A stretch of DNA of 64,000 nucleotides from Thermomicrobiales bacterium (GTDB lineage Bacteria; Chloroflexota; Chloroflexia; Thermomicrobiales; CFX8): contig JBAOIG010000003.1 of NCBI GenBank assembly GCA_037045155.1, forward strand, positions 1,054,001 to 1,118,000. Reading direction: 5' to 3'. Each line of letters opens with the position of its first letter. Position 1 is the first letter of the stretch. Positions 16,105 through 25,831 of this stretch are shown here, one piece after another. The notes under the pieces are model-generated. The model was given only the letters and a program-made list of their open reading frames with translations. It was not told where the DNA came from and did not search any database. The translations under genes and the position numbers were made by a program.

Positions 16105-18585
16105 CTAGCTCACATCCACGATCGCGCGGGCCCAGAATGCATCGACGCGCGCTCGAAGCAGCGCGTAGCGGGCGCTGCCGAGCGTGGGATCCTCCTCAAG
16201 GATCCGCTCGGCGACGGCGCGAGCGCGTTCCAGGTCGCGCACGTCGGCAAAGGCGGCCAGCTCCAGCTCGGGCAGGCCGCTCTGGCGCGTGCCAAGAAAA
16301 TCACCTGGGCCACGGAGCTCAAGGTCAATCTGAGCCAGCCTGAATCCATCCTGCGTATCCACCATCGCCTGTAAACGGGCGCGTCCGTCGTTGCTCGCAT
16401 CACCCGAGACCAGAAGACAATGCGACTTTTCGGCGCCACGGCCGACGCGACCGCGAAACTGGTGTAGTTGGGACAGACCAAAGCGGTCAGCGCCATCGAT
16501 CATCATGACGGTCGCGTTGGGAATATCGATACCAACCTCGATGACCGAAGTCGAGACGAGGATATCCAGGTCATGGCTACGAAACCTGGCCATAACTGCA
16601 TCCTTCTCGGCCGGCTTCATCCGACCGTGAAGCAGCCCCAACCTCAGATCAGGGAATACCTCGCCGCTCAGTCGCTCGTGCTCGACGACAGCAGCCCGGG
16701 CATCGACTGCTTCGGACTCTTCCACCAGCGGGAAGACGATGAAGGCCTGCCGGCCCTGCTCGACCTGTGAACGCACGAATCGATATGCGTCGCTACGCCC
16801 GCGTTCCTCCACCCAATACGTCTCGATCGGCTGGCGACCCGGCGGAAGCTCGTCGAGTGTCGACACATCGAGGTCACCGTGTAACGTCAATGCCAGCGTG
16901 CGAGGGATCGGTGTCGCCGTCATGACCAGCATATCCGCGGAGGCGCCTTTTCCGCGCAGGAGCGCTCGCTGCTCGACACCAAAGCGGTGCTGCTCGTCGA
17001 TAATCGCCAGCCCGAGGCGCGTGAACTCGACCCCTCCCTGAATCAGCGCATGAGTGCCGATCAACAGGTCGACTTCGCCTGTCGCCACCTGGGCGTAAAG
17101 TTCGGCGCGCTGCGCGCCGCCCACACTGCCAGTGAGATAGCCGATCCGCGGCCGGCGCTCCTCCGGCAGCAGATCGAATACCTGCCGCAACCCCCGCGCG
17201 TGCTGCTCGGCAAGGATCTCGGTCGGCGCCATTAACGCAACCTGAAAGCCATCCCGAATCGCGACCCAGGCTGCCAACGCGGCAACAATCGTCTTGCCTG
17301 AACCGACATCACCCTGCAACAGGCGCGTCATTGGCTGTGGCTGGGCCATGTCATGCAGGATCTCGCCGGTGGCGCGATCCTGCGCGCCGGTGAGACGGAA
17401 CGGCAACACGCCAATGAAATCCGCCAACGCCTGCCGGTCAACCGCGAATGCAGTGCCCGGCTGTGATTGCCATTCGTGCTTGCGGCCGAGAAGTCCAAGC
17501 TGGAGCGACAGGAACTGATCGAACGCGAGCCGATGCTGGGCGGCATGAAGGTTGTCCGCCGCCCCCTCGCGTGACTCGCCATCGGGGAAATGCACCCACT
17601 CCAGCGCCTGCCACAGATCGCTCAGCCCTTCCGCCTCCCGAAGGTCGCGCGGCAGCGGATCGACGATCAGATCCCGTGTCGCGTCCAACGCCAATCGGAC
17701 CAGGGGTCGAAGCATCTTCTGGGAGAGGTTCTTGACCAGCGGATAGACCGGAATAATCCGTCCGGTGTTGAGCGTCTCCTGGCCGAGTATTTCCCACTCG
17801 GGGTTCTGCAGGCAGAGGTTGCCGCGCATCTGCTCCACTCGTCCGGACATCGAGACCGGGACGCCAGGGAAGAGCTGCCGCGTGACCCACGGGTTGAACC
17901 AGAACGCATGAATCCGCCCGGTGCCGTCGTCAATGACGGCATCCACCAACTCTTTGCCAGTCGCAGTCCGACGCTTCTCGATCGAGGACACGACGCCCTG
18001 AATCGTCGTCATCCGGCCAAACAGGCTGCTCGCGATCGGCTGAACGTTGCCGTAATCGATATAGCGACGAGGGTACAGATGGACAAGGTCGCCGACCGTC
18101 TCGACTCCGAGTTGCGCGAGAAGCTTCGCCCGCCCTTCCGCAACCGCCGGCAACAGCCTGACTGAGTCGGCCAGAGACGCGATACGGACGGGTGACGCCT
18201 TCCCCGAACCGGGCTTCGCCACACGAGCCGGAGGCGACGCCGTCGGCCGGCTTGTCCGAGGTTGCGCCTCCGTAGCGGGCGAAGAGGACTCCGCAACTGG
18301 AGGTCGCTGCAGATCGCCAAGGATGCGCCGCGCCTCGGCGATGACGGCCGGCCGGTTGGCCGCCGGGACGGAGGAATATTCCGCGAGGAGCGCTTCAAGG
18401 TCCTGGATGCGACCTCGTTCATCGGCGTCGGCGATCCGCAGCAGCCGTGCAACTCGCTCACCGACGAACCGCGCAATGCCGTTGCTTGCCGCGTCGTCGC
18501 GATAGCCCTTGCGCTCCTCGAGCCCAAGCACCTTATCGATCTGGACCATGTCCGGGGCATGCCCGATGTCGTGCCGTGTATCCAT
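16105..18585 (-). CDS. recG: ATP-dependent DNA helicase RecG
   Basis: An 826-residue monomeric helicase that regresses stalled forks and processes branched DNA. An N-terminal stretch of about 130 residues (helical, then Pro/Ala-rich) precedes the wedge domain. Walker A LLQGDVGSGKTIVAALAA lies near residue 428, the DEQH box IIDEQHRFGVEQRALL near 525, and the QFRGRVGRGAEKSHCLL motif follows. Such N-terminal extensions are usual in Chloroflexota and thermophile RecG. The ATG at 18585 was chosen; a TTG at 18621 in the same frame is possible. With priA at 1573, the window holds two fork-rescue helicases. Confidence 0.96.
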   Translation of the reverse strand: MDTRHDIGHAPDMVQIDKVLGLEERKGYRDDAASNGIARFVGERVARLLRIADADERGRIQDLEALLAEYSSVPAANRPAVIAEARRILGDLQRPPVAESSSPATEAQPRTSRPTASPPARVAKPGSGKASPVRIASLADSVRLLPAVAEGRAKLLAQLGVETVGDLVHLYPRRYIDYGNVQPIASSLFGRMTTIQGVVSSIEKRRTATGKELVDAVIDDGTGRIHAFWFNPWVTRQLFPGVPVSMSGRVEQMRGNLCLQNPEWEILGQETLNTGRIIPVYPLVKNLSQKMLRPLVRLALDATRDLIVDPLPRDLREAEGLSDLWQALEWVHFPDGESREGAADNLHAAQHRLAFDQFLSLQLGLLGRKHEWQSQPGTAFAVDRQALADFIGVLPFRLTGAQDRATGEILHDMAQPQPMTRLLQGDVGSGKTIVAALAAWVAIRDGFQVALMAPTEILAEQHARGLRQVFDLLPEERRPRIGYLTGSVGGAQRAELYAQVATGEVDLLIGTHALIQGGVEFTRLGLAIIDEQHRFGVEQRALLRGKGASADMLVMTATPIPRTLALTLHGDLDVSTLDELPPGRQPIETYWVEERGRSDAYRFVRSQVEQGRQAFIVFPLVEESEAVDARAAVVEHERLSGEVFPDLRLGLLHGRMKPAEKDAVMARFRSHDLDILVSTSVIEVGIDIPNATVMMIDGADRFGLSQLHQFRGRVGRGAEKSHCLLVSGDASNDGRARLQAMVDTQDGFRLAQIDLELRGPGDFLGTRQSGLPELELAAFADVRDLERARAVAERILEEDPTLGSARYALLRARVDAFWARAIVDVS

Positions 18586-18630
18586 ACCTGAAGTCTTCGC
18601 GAGGCTGGTGAGTGGTGTCAACTATGCGAG

Positions 18631-18644
18631 CCAAACCAGTTTGG
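18631..18644. promoter_or_regulatory. Short inverted repeat upstream of recG
   Basis: CCAAACCAGTTTGG has 6-bp arms around 2 bases and lies 46-59 bases upstream of the chosen recG ATG, in the 254-base gap between recG and the divergent infA. It could be an operator but has no known match; no convincing -35/-10 pair was found in this gap. Confidence 0.2.
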
Positions 18645-18839
18645 TGGCGCGCTCATTCACGCCCCAACCTTGATACGGATCGTGATATAGTTGTGAGTAG
18701 TTTCTGACCTGTTCGGATGGGTCAGGCGATCGCCCTGGCAACCTCCGACCATGGTATCTCGCCAGCGCGATGGGGCGCCAACACAGGGCGGCGCGCCGCT
18801 GAATCGAGACGTAGATTACGCATATGCCAGGAGGTTTTC

Positions 18840-19139
18840 ATGGCGAGAAAGACGCAAAATCGGAGGCCTGCGCGCGCGCCCGCGCCGGCAGCAACCGCAA
18901 CGCCCGACGGTCCACGCACGCGAGCCAACAGCGATGCTATTGCGGTGGTGGGCCGCGTTACTGATGCGTTGCCTAATGCGATGTTCGGCGTTGAGCTCGA
19001 GAACGGACACACCGTTCTGGGCCACCTGTCGGGCCGTATGCGGAAGAACTTCATCCGCGTGCTCCCCGGGGATCGGGTCACGGTCGAGCTCTCCCCCTAC
19101 GACCTGACGCGAGGCCGGATCACATACCGGCACCGGTAG
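18840..19139 (+). CDS. infA: Translation initiation factor IF-1 with N-terminal extension
   Basis: A 99-residue protein whose last 70 residues are a near-complete IF-1: AIAVVGRVTDALPNAMFGVE, ENGHTVLGHLSGRMRKNF, then IRVLPGDRVTVELSPYDLTR. IF-1 binds the 30S A site during initiation. Canonical IF-1 is about 72 residues; here a basic, Ala/Pro-rich tail of about 28 residues precedes the fold. An AGGAGG ribosome site fixes the ATG at 18840. The gene stands alone between recG and ggt rather than in the ribosomal-protein operon beside rpmJ, so it may be the only copy moved away or a second copy. Confidence 0.93.
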   Translation: MARKTQNRRPARAPAPAATATPDGPRTRANSDAIAVVGRVTDALPNAMFGVELENGHTVLGHLSGRMRKNFIRVLPGDRVTVELSPYDLTRGRITYRHR

Positions 19140-19173
19140 CGTAACGACTCCGGGGCGATCCCAACGCGAAGTA

Positions 19174-19210
19174 CTCCGGGCTGGCGTAATGCCTCCGGAG
19201 ATTCTCGTTT
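19174..19210 (+). terminator. Candidate terminator of infA
   Basis: CTCCGG (19174-19179) pairs with CCGGAG (19195-19200), with an inner GGC/GCC pairing, and is followed by the T-rich ATTCTCGTTT. It lies 34 bases after the infA stop codon. Confidence 0.45.
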
Positions 19211-19310
19211 ACCATCGATACCGCACGAACCTCCCGGGTCGCGTCGATACTTTGTGGCGCGGCAGTCGTCGGCAACACCGAGAAGGCCGCCGCGCCCGAC
19301 GATCCGATAC

Positions 19311-20987
19311 TCAGGCCCACATCGCCTTCGCGACATCGGCCTCTACACGGGCGTCACCACCAGAGAAGCCCATTGGAGCGCCGTCAGCCCGCCAGCAGGC
19401 TGCGCCATCCATATTCCCGCTGTCGGGGTCGATCAGGATGCCGTTCATCCCACCGGCGACCTTGAGCGGAGTCTCGACGACGTGGCCGCGATGCTCCAGC
19501 TCAGCCTTGAGGTTCGCCAGGTCGTCGAACCCCGTCTCGATCTCCAGCGCCGGGCCACGATCCCACAGCCGTGGCGCTTCGACCGACTCCTGGAGTGTCA
19601 TGCCGTGGTCAATGACATTGATGATGCCCTGCATGACAGTCCCGAAGATCCGCACCCCACCGGGAGTCCCGATCGCCATGAACGGCTTACCGTCCTTCAG
19701 CACCAGCGTCGGCGACATCGATGAGAGGATGCGCTTGTCCGGCGCGATCGAGTTCGTCCGGCTCGGCGTCGGGTCCATCAGATGCATGCAGTTGTTGAGC
19801 AGCATCCCGGTTCCCGGCACGGTCACCTTCGAGCCGAACCCGCCATTGAGCGTCTGGGTCGTCGCGACGATGTTGCCGTCGGCGTCGGCGGCGCAGCAGT
19901 GCGTTGTCGACACGCCCTCGCCCTCGGGCGCGACGGCCGCGACATACTGCTGAGCCCGCGCGAGGTCGATCTGGCCGGCACGCTCGGCCGCATACGACTT
20001 CGAGATGAGCCAGTCGAGCGGGATGTCGGTTGTCGCGGGGTCGGCCATGTAGCGGAACCGGTCGGCAAAGGCTATCTTCATCGCCTCGGCGATCAGATGA
20101 ACCGTATCAGGCGAGCCGAAGCCCATTGCGCCAAGATCGAAATGCTCCAGGATATTCAGCATCTGGATGATATGCGCGCCGCCCGATGAAGTAGGACCCA
20201 TTGAAACGATCTCATAGCCGCGATAGGTTCCAACAACAGGCGGGCGCTCGAAGATACGGTAATCGGCAAGATCTTCCATCGTAATCAATCCACCGTTGGC
20301 AGCCATGTCAGCGGCGATCGCTTCACCAAGCGGGCCGCGATACAGGTAGTCCGGCCCGTGCTCCGCGATTGCGGCGAGTGTATCGGCATAATCCGCGCGC
20401 ACGATGCGGTCATCCACGGCAGGGATCTGGCCATCCGGCAGGAAGACGGCAGCGCTGGCAGGGAAGCGCGAGAGATTGTCGCGCTCCATCTCGACCAGCT
20501 GCGACAGATACGGGCTCACCCGAAAACCAGCGCGGGCGTAGCGAATCGCTGGCGCCATGACCTCGGCGAGTGAAAGTCGGCCATAGCGCTCGACTGCGGT
20601 CGCCCAACCGAGCAACGTGCCGCCGGTCGCAACCGCGAGGTAGCCGGTGCTGTTGAGACCACCGACGACGTCGTTGTCGAGATTCCCGGGGATCGGTTCG
20701 AACATGTCGGCGCTGGCGCGACGTGGGACGGTCGCATAGTTGTCGATCGTCGTGCAGGTTCCGTCGGCCAGCCGGATGTTGATGAATCCTGCGCCGAAGA
20801 TCGTCGTCATCATCGGCTCGACGACCGACAAGGCGAACATGGTCGCGATTGCCGCGTCAACTGCGTTGCCGCCCAGCACGAGAATCTCGTTACCGGCGAG
20901 TGACGCGAGGGGGTGATTCGATGTCACCATCCCCTTCGCAGCCGTTGCTGGCTGCTTCTCGGTCGCCCGCGTTGTCTTACTTGCCAC
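19311..20987 (-). CDS. ggt: Gamma-glutamyltransferase family protein
   Basis: A 558-residue Ntn-hydrolase that transfers or hydrolyses gamma-glutamyl groups, for example from glutathione. The N-terminal signature MVTSNHPLASLAG and GGNAVDAAIATMFALSVVEP is present. The proenzyme cleavage site and nucleophile lie in EGVSTTHCCAADADGNIV: Thr just before HCC is the expected catalytic residue that becomes the N-terminus of the small subunit. No signal peptide is seen, unlike periplasmic GGTs. The GTG at 20987 follows GGAAGGAG; the frame extends further up but without family content. It is last of a four-gene minus-strand cluster. A peptide or acylase-like substrate is possible. Confidence 0.88.
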   Translation of the reverse strand: MASKTTRATEKQPATAAKGMVTSNHPLASLAGNEILVLGGNAVDAAIATMFALSVVEPMMTTIFGAGFINIRLADGTCTTIDNYATVPRRASADMFEPIPGNLDNDVVGGLNSTGYLAVATGGTLLGWATAVERYGRLSLAEVMAPAIRYARAGFRVSPYLSQLVEMERDNLSRFPASAAVFLPDGQIPAVDDRIVRADYADTLAAIAEHGPDYLYRGPLGEAIAADMAANGGLITMEDLADYRIFERPPVVGTYRGYEIVSMGPTSSGGAHIIQMLNILEHFDLGAMGFGSPDTVHLIAEAMKIAFADRFRYMADPATTDIPLDWLISKSYAAERAGQIDLARAQQYVAAVAPEGEGVSTTHCCAADADGNIVATTQTLNGGFGSKVTVPGTGMLLNNCMHLMDPTPSRTNSIAPDKRILSSMSPTLVLKDGKPFMAIGTPGGVRIFGTVMQGIINVIDHGMTLQESVEAPRLWDRGPALEIETGFDDLANLKAELEHRGHVVETPLKVAGGMNGILIDPDSGNMDGAACWRADGAPMGFSGGDARVEADVAKAMWA

Positions 20988-21069
20988 TGAGACTCCTTCC
21001 GCGACATGGGGAGAGGGGTACGGGCCGCGCGGGAAAAATCTCGCCGCCGCGCCCCGCACCCCGATGAGC

Positions 21070-22671
21070 TCACCGCTCGTATACGACCTCACCGCCGATG
21101 ATCGTCGTCGTGACGCCCAGATCGGCCAGGGTGGACGGATCGACATCGCGCGGATCCTGCTCGAGGATCGCGAAGTCGGCGAGCATCCCGGCCTTGATCT
21201 GCCCCTTGATGTCCTCCTCGAACGTCACGTGCGCCCCGGCGACGGTGTACATCTCGAGCGCCTCTTCGACGGTGACCGCCTCCTCCAGCGCATACGACTG
21301 ATCGGTTCCGGTGCGTTCGGTGACGGCTGCCTGGATCGACTTCATCGGGACGAACGACGACACCGGGCAATCCGACGAGAACACCGGTCGAATCCCGCGG
21401 TCGAGGAACGAACGGAACGGATACGTCAGCTGGATGCGCTCCATGCCCAGGTGCCGGATGAATCCGTCGCCATATTCGAGAATGAAGACCGGCTGCGTGA
21501 CAGGAATGACGCCCAGCCGCTGGATGCGGTCGAGGATATCGGGCCGGCAGATCCCGCAATGCTCGACGCGGTGTCGATGATCGGCGCGTGGGTGAGCGGT
21601 GAGCGCCTTCTCATAGGCGTCGAGCACCCAGTCGATGCCACGGTCGCCAATGGCATGGACTGCGATTTGATAGCCCATCGCATGAGCGCGCATCACGTAG
21701 TCCTCGAACTGCTCCTTCGGCATCATTGTCAGCCCGAGGTTGTCGTCGCGGGGGTCGTTCAGAAACGGCTGGGTGACGGCGGCGGTGCGACCGATCAACG
21801 AGCCATCGATGAATAGCTTCACCGGCCCGATCCGCAGCCGGTTACTGCCAAATCCCTGGAGTGCGCCGAGCCCATCGAGCTGGTCGATCAGTGTCTCGCG
21901 GATCATCATGCTCGTTCGCAGCTTCAGCACGCCGCGCTCCACCGCGATCTGATATGCCCGGACATGGTTCGCCGTCAGCGAGCCAGCATCTTGCGACGAG
22001 GTGATCCCCGAGGCGACGTAGGCGTCGTTACAGCGCCGCAGCGCCTCGATGTGATCCTCGACGGTCGGCACTGGAATCTGATCGCGGACAGGTTGTTGTG
22101 CGGTCTCGTGGAGCACGCCGGTTGGTTCGCCATGCTCATCGACAACGAAGTGACCACCCTGTGGATCGGGGCTGCCATTGCGGATGCCGGCCATGTCGAG
22201 CGCCTTCGAGTTGACCGCCGAGAGGTGACCGGAACCATTGACGATCATCACCGGGTGCTCGGTGGTCGCCGCATCGAGGTCGTGGCGGTTGGGATGACGG
22301 CGTTCGTCGAGCTTGTTGTCGTCATACCCACGACCGATGATCCACTGGCCGGCCGGCGTTTCGGACGCCTTCTCGCGAACCGCAGCGACGATGTCACCGA
22401 TCGACTTCACGGTCGGAAACGCAGCGTCGATCTGACCCAACGCTGTGCCGTAGCCGATCATGTGATTGTGGGCTTCGTTGAAGCCGGGAATCATCGTCCG
22501 TCCCGCCAGGTCAACCCGACGGTGACCTCGCGGCAGCGCCGCCTCAACCGCCTCACGACTCCCCGCCGCGACGATAAGCTCGCCAACGACGCCGACCGCC
22601 TCGACCTCTGGCTGGCTCGGATCCATCGTCAAGATCGTCCCACCCGTATAGAGTTGTGCTTCTGTCCTCAC
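21070..22671 (-). CDS. Amidohydrolase family 3 (YtcJ-like) metal hydrolase
   Basis: A 533-residue TIM-barrel amidohydrolase of the YtcJ/Amidohydro_3 group. Features are the beta-sandwich start LYTGGTILTMDPSQPEVEAV, the metal-binding HxH in GFNEAHNHMIGYG (about residues 60-72), later VHAIGDRGIDWVLDAY and VEHCGICRPD, and SSDCPVSSFVP near the end of the barrel. Family members hydrolyse amide or imide bonds of varied small substrates in the cytosol. The GTG at 22671 is preceded by AAGGA; an open stretch upstream is not family-like. It lies between the UroD-like gene and ggt. Substrate unknown. Confidence 0.88.
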   Translation of the reverse strand: MRTEAQLYTGGTILTMDPSQPEVEAVGVVGELIVAAGSREAVEAALPRGHRRVDLAGRTMIPGFNEAHNHMIGYGTALGQIDAAFPTVKSIGDIVAAVREKASETPAGQWIIGRGYDDNKLDERRHPNRHDLDAATTEHPVMIVNGSGHLSAVNSKALDMAGIRNGSPDPQGGHFVVDEHGEPTGVLHETAQQPVRDQIPVPTVEDHIEALRRCNDAYVASGITSSQDAGSLTANHVRAYQIAVERGVLKLRTSMMIRETLIDQLDGLGALQGFGSNRLRIGPVKLFIDGSLIGRTAAVTQPFLNDPRDDNLGLTMMPKEQFEDYVMRAHAMGYQIAVHAIGDRGIDWVLDAYEKALTAHPRADHRHRVEHCGICRPDILDRIQRLGVIPVTQPVFILEYGDGFIRHLGMERIQLTYPFRSFLDRGIRPVFSSDCPVSSFVPMKSIQAAVTERTGTDQSYALEEAVTVEEALEMYTVAGAHVTFEEDIKGQIKAGMLADFAILEQDPRDVDPSTLADLGVTTTIIGGEVVYER

Positions 22672-22728
22672 TCGTGCTGTCCTTCCCCAAGGTATTGCAT
22701 CGCGCCACCACAATCCAGTCGTCGCTCG

Positions 22729-23724
22729 TTATGTCGCCTTCGCTGCCTCGACGGCCGCGCGCAGGTTCATCGCCGGCGTCGCGACCGGGATGACACAGCC
22801 CGGCGCGATCATCAGCCGGCGGTTGCCGGTCGCGTCGCGCGCCTGGGCGACATCGGCTGCGACCGCCTCGGGCGTCATCCCGGCGATCGCTTTCTCGTTG
22901 ATCCCGCCGGCTACACAGCAGTCAGGGTAGTTGCCCTGCACCGTGGCCAGATCGGGGCCGACCGCCCGGTCATGCCAGTTCAGCATGTTGCATGGATAGC
23001 TGGCCATGAGGTGAAAGAACGTGTTCGCGCCGTGGATATGGACCATCGTCACCTGGCTACCGGCCGCGACTGTCTCTTCCAGCACCTCGAGATCGTAGTT
23101 CGTGCCGAAGTCGAGGTACTCGGCTTCAGTCAACACATCGGCGGTCGCCAGTTGGCTGGCGAAGAAGACACCATCCGCGCCGGCAGCCAACGACGCGCGC
23201 GCCATCTCGACGGTCACATCCCGAATCGCGACGAGTGCCTGGCGGACGACATCCGGGTGAGAGCGCAAGTGCTCGACAACTCGCCCGGCCGACATCTTGT
23301 TGGCGATCGTCAGCGGACTGAAGATCGTCTGCACAACCGGCACATCCGGCCCGACTGCCTCACGCACCAGCGCACAGGCACGCACGACTTCCGCGTTGAA
23401 CCCGGCATCAACTGGCACCGGCGCGATCCGTCTCCAGTCTTCGGCCGTCTCGATCGGGTACTTCGTTGTCTCGCGGGTGCCGCCGGCCGCTCCCTGGTAT
23501 TCGCTCTCCGCCCCCCAGTCGATCGTCGCATAGTCGCCGGGCGGCATGAGCTTGATGAAGTCGAGCGCGTACGATTCCTGCCAGGCGCGCGTAACCGCGG
23601 CCAGGTCGGCGGCTGACTGATCCTGGTTCGGGAAATGCCGCCAGATACTCACCGGCGGCCTGTCGACGGCCTCGCCACGTAGCGCGGCATCCACCCGCTC
23701 TCGTGGCGTCATTTGCTGGCTCAC
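22729..23724 (-). CDS. Uroporphyrinogen decarboxylase-like (URO-D superfamily) protein
   Basis: A 331-residue member of the URO-D fold group. It has TPRERVDAALRGEAVDRPPVS at the N-terminus, a central VQTIFSPLTIANKM, and the C-terminal RRLMIAPGCVIPVATPAMNL typical of the MtaA/CmuA branch rather than heme-pathway HemE. In zinc methyltransferases of this branch an HxC site is expected; here the matching position reads HIHGAN, so the cysteine ligand is replaced. The GTG at 23724 has AAGGGAG 8 bases upstream. It starts 16 bases after the S9 peptidase stop, so the two are cotranscribed. Neither a heme nor a corrinoid role is supported by neighbours. Confidence 0.75.
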   Translation of the reverse strand: MSQQMTPRERVDAALRGEAVDRPPVSIWRHFPNQDQSAADLAAVTRAWQESYALDFIKLMPPGDYATIDWGAESEYQGAAGGTRETTKYPIETAEDWRRIAPVPVDAGFNAEVVRACALVREAVGPDVPVVQTIFSPLTIANKMSAGRVVEHLRSHPDVVRQALVAIRDVTVEMARASLAAGADGVFFASQLATADVLTEAEYLDFGTNYDLEVLEETVAAGSQVTMVHIHGANTFFHLMASYPCNMLNWHDRAVGPDLATVQGNYPDCCVAGGINEKAIAGMTPEAVAADVAQARDATGNRRLMIAPGCVIPVATPAMNLRAAVEAAKAT

Positions 23725-23740
23725 CGTGTCTGCTCCCTTC

Positions 23741-25696
23741 TCACCTCGACTGCTCAACCGCGCCAGCGCTGAGGTAGCGCTCGTACCAGGCGATGACGCG
23801 ATTCATCAGATCGATCTGATGCTTGCGCTCGCGAATGCTGTGCCCCTCGCGTGGGTAGGTCACGAACTCGACCGGCAGACCGAGACTCCGCAGCGCGACA
23901 TACATCTCCTTGCCCTGCATCGGGTTGACGCGATCATCCGCCGCGCCGTGGAGGATCAGAACCGGCGTCGTAACGTTGCGAATGTAGCGGATCGCCGAGC
24001 GTTCCCAGAATGGCTCCGGGTTCTGCGCGGCGGACTCCGAGAAATACGAGAGATTGGCGCTCGGGATATCGCCGATGTAGTTGTCGGAGACCATATTCGG
24101 CAGGCCAGCCCCCATCACCGCCGCCTTGAACCTCGTAGTCTGGCTGACAGTCCAGGCAGTCATGTAACCGCCCCAACTCCAGCCGCCGATGCCAAGACGA
24201 TCGGGATCGGCAATACCGCGCTCGATCAATGCATCGACACCAGTCATCATGTCACGGTACTCGCCGCCACCAATGTCGCCCGCGTTGGCGTTCATGTACT
24301 CCGAGCCACGCCCGGTGCTGCCGCGCGGGTTCGGCAACAGCACTGCGTAGCCACGGCCGGCCAGCATCTGTCCCCAATCGTGCCAACTCCCGTGGAACCA
24401 GCGCGACCAGGCCCACGTCGGCCCGCCGTGCACGAGCGCAATCGTCGGGTAGCGCTGGCCCTCGACGTAGCCATGCGGCAGCACGAGCAGGCCCCCGACT
24501 TCGATCCCTTCATCACTCGTCCAGCTCACGCTCGAAACGGTCCCTAGCGCCGCTGTTGTGATCCCGTTGTTGAAGTCAGTCACCTTGCGCAGCGCGCCGG
24601 CGCGACCGTCAGCCACCTCGGCGACGTGGACATTTTCCGGCTCGACCCCGGTCTGCCAGACGAGTCCCAATCGCCGGCCATCGCAGCTGACACTCGCAGG
24701 CACGTCCGCCCAACCCTCCTGTCGCGACAGGAGTGGCGACATCTCGCCATCCCAACTGAGCCAGTGGGCGGCGAAGTCGACACCCTCGGCACAGGAGAGC
24801 ACGAGCGAGCTGCCGCCATCCGGCGACGAGAGTCCTTCGACCGTCCCGCTGTACCCTTCAGTCAGACAGACACGGTCGCTGCCGTCGGCGTTGATCCGAT
24901 AAACATGCTCACCATGAACGACCTGGCCTGCGGAGGATCGGTAGACGAGGTAGCGTCCATCCGACGACCAGGTGAGATCCGAGGCGACGCCGGTCAGCGT
25001 GCCGATCGATGTTGGTTCACCACCCCCTCGGGGAATGATCTCCAGCTCGTTCTCGGTGAAGAGATCGTCGATACGCGCGTTCCCTGTGGCGCAGATCACG
25101 AATCGCTCCGCGTCCGGCGCCCAGGCGTACGAGCGAACCTGACGCGCGTCGGGAGAGACACAGGTCGCAGTCTTCGCGTCCGGATCGATGACCCAGAGCC
25201 GCTGGTACTTCTGTTCGTGATCCCAGACGTTCGCGTCGTCGCGGTCCTCCTTGCGCTTCTTCTCCTCCGCGGTCTCTGGTTCGGTGAAGAGCACGGCCAG
25301 GAAGCGGCCATCCGACGACCAGGTGAGACCGCTGAGCTCTCCCTGTTGATCGAACACGCGAATACCCTCGCCACCGTCGGCTGGCATCACGTATACGCTC
25401 GACTTGCCCCGTTCGGCGCGATCTGAGAGAAACGCGATGCGGCGGCTGTCCGGCGACCAACGCGGCGCGCGATCGTTGGCCAGTCCGCTGGTGAACTGAC
25501 GGGCTGCGCCTGCCGACGTGGAATCGAACGGCGCTATCCAGAGCGCAGCCTGCTCGTTTTCGCCATCCTTGCTGGCCTGGTCAACGACAAAGACGACGGC
25601 TGTTCCGTCCGGCGCAAGACGCGCGTCGCCGACGCGTGTCATCGTCGCAAGCTGCTCCGGCGTGAGCGGCTGCGGCTCGGTGCTGGTTTCGGTCAC
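23741..25696 (-). CDS. S9 family (acylaminoacyl-peptidase-like) serine peptidase
   Basis: A 651-residue prolyl-oligopeptidase-type enzyme. The N-terminal two thirds contain WSPDSRRIAFLS, WSSDGRFLAVLF, and WSSDGRYLVYRS repeats typical of a beta-propeller that admits only short peptides. The C-terminal alpha/beta hydrolase domain has LVHGGPTWAW, the nucleophile motif GIGGWSWGGYMTAW, and then the Asp in GAADDRVNP and the His in REGHSIRERK. The GTG at 25696 is preceded by GAAGGGA; the frame is open to 25831 without family content. No signal peptide, so probably a cytosolic peptide-degrading enzyme. It is the first gene of the minus-strand catabolic cluster and diverges from the dehydratase gene. 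Confidence 0.9.
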   Translation of the reverse strand: MTETSTEPQPLTPEQLATMTRVGDARLAPDGTAVVFVVDQASKDGENEQAALWIAPFDSTSAGAARQFTSGLANDRAPRWSPDSRRIAFLSDRAERGKSSVYVMPADGGEGIRVFDQQGELSGLTWSSDGRFLAVLFTEPETAEEKKRKEDRDDANVWDHEQKYQRLWVIDPDAKTATCVSPDARQVRSYAWAPDAERFVICATGNARIDDLFTENELEIIPRGGGEPTSIGTLTGVASDLTWSSDGRYLVYRSSAGQVVHGEHVYRINADGSDRVCLTEGYSGTVEGLSSPDGGSSLVLSCAEGVDFAAHWLSWDGEMSPLLSRQEGWADVPASVSCDGRRLGLVWQTGVEPENVHVAEVADGRAGALRKVTDFNNGITTAALGTVSSVSWTSDEGIEVGGLLVLPHGYVEGQRYPTIALVHGGPTWAWSRWFHGSWHDWGQMLAGRGYAVLLPNPRGSTGRGSEYMNANAGDIGGGEYRDMMTGVDALIERGIADPDRLGIGGWSWGGYMTAWTVSQTTRFKAAVMGAGLPNMVSDNYIGDIPSANLSYFSESAAQNPEPFWERSAIRYIRNVTTPVLILHGAADDRVNPMQGKEMYVALRSLGLPVEFVTYPREGHSIRERKHQIDLMNRVIAWYERYLSAGAVEQSR

Positions 25697-25831
25697 GGCG
25701 GCGGTATCCCTTCGATATAGTCTCATCAACTCCGCCCGGTATCGTCGCTCAGGATCACTACCCGCGCAAGCCACGACTGATGACTTATCATGACTGTCTG
25801 GCCACCGACCTGGGGTTGAGAAGGACGCCAA

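Noticed and set aside
21964..23616. A 550-codon open frame on the plus strand opposite the amidohydrolase and UroD-like genes
   Set aside because: It is antisense to two well-matched enzymes, has an Arg/His/Asp-rich composition typical of GC-rich shadow frames, and shows no family motif or ribosome site.
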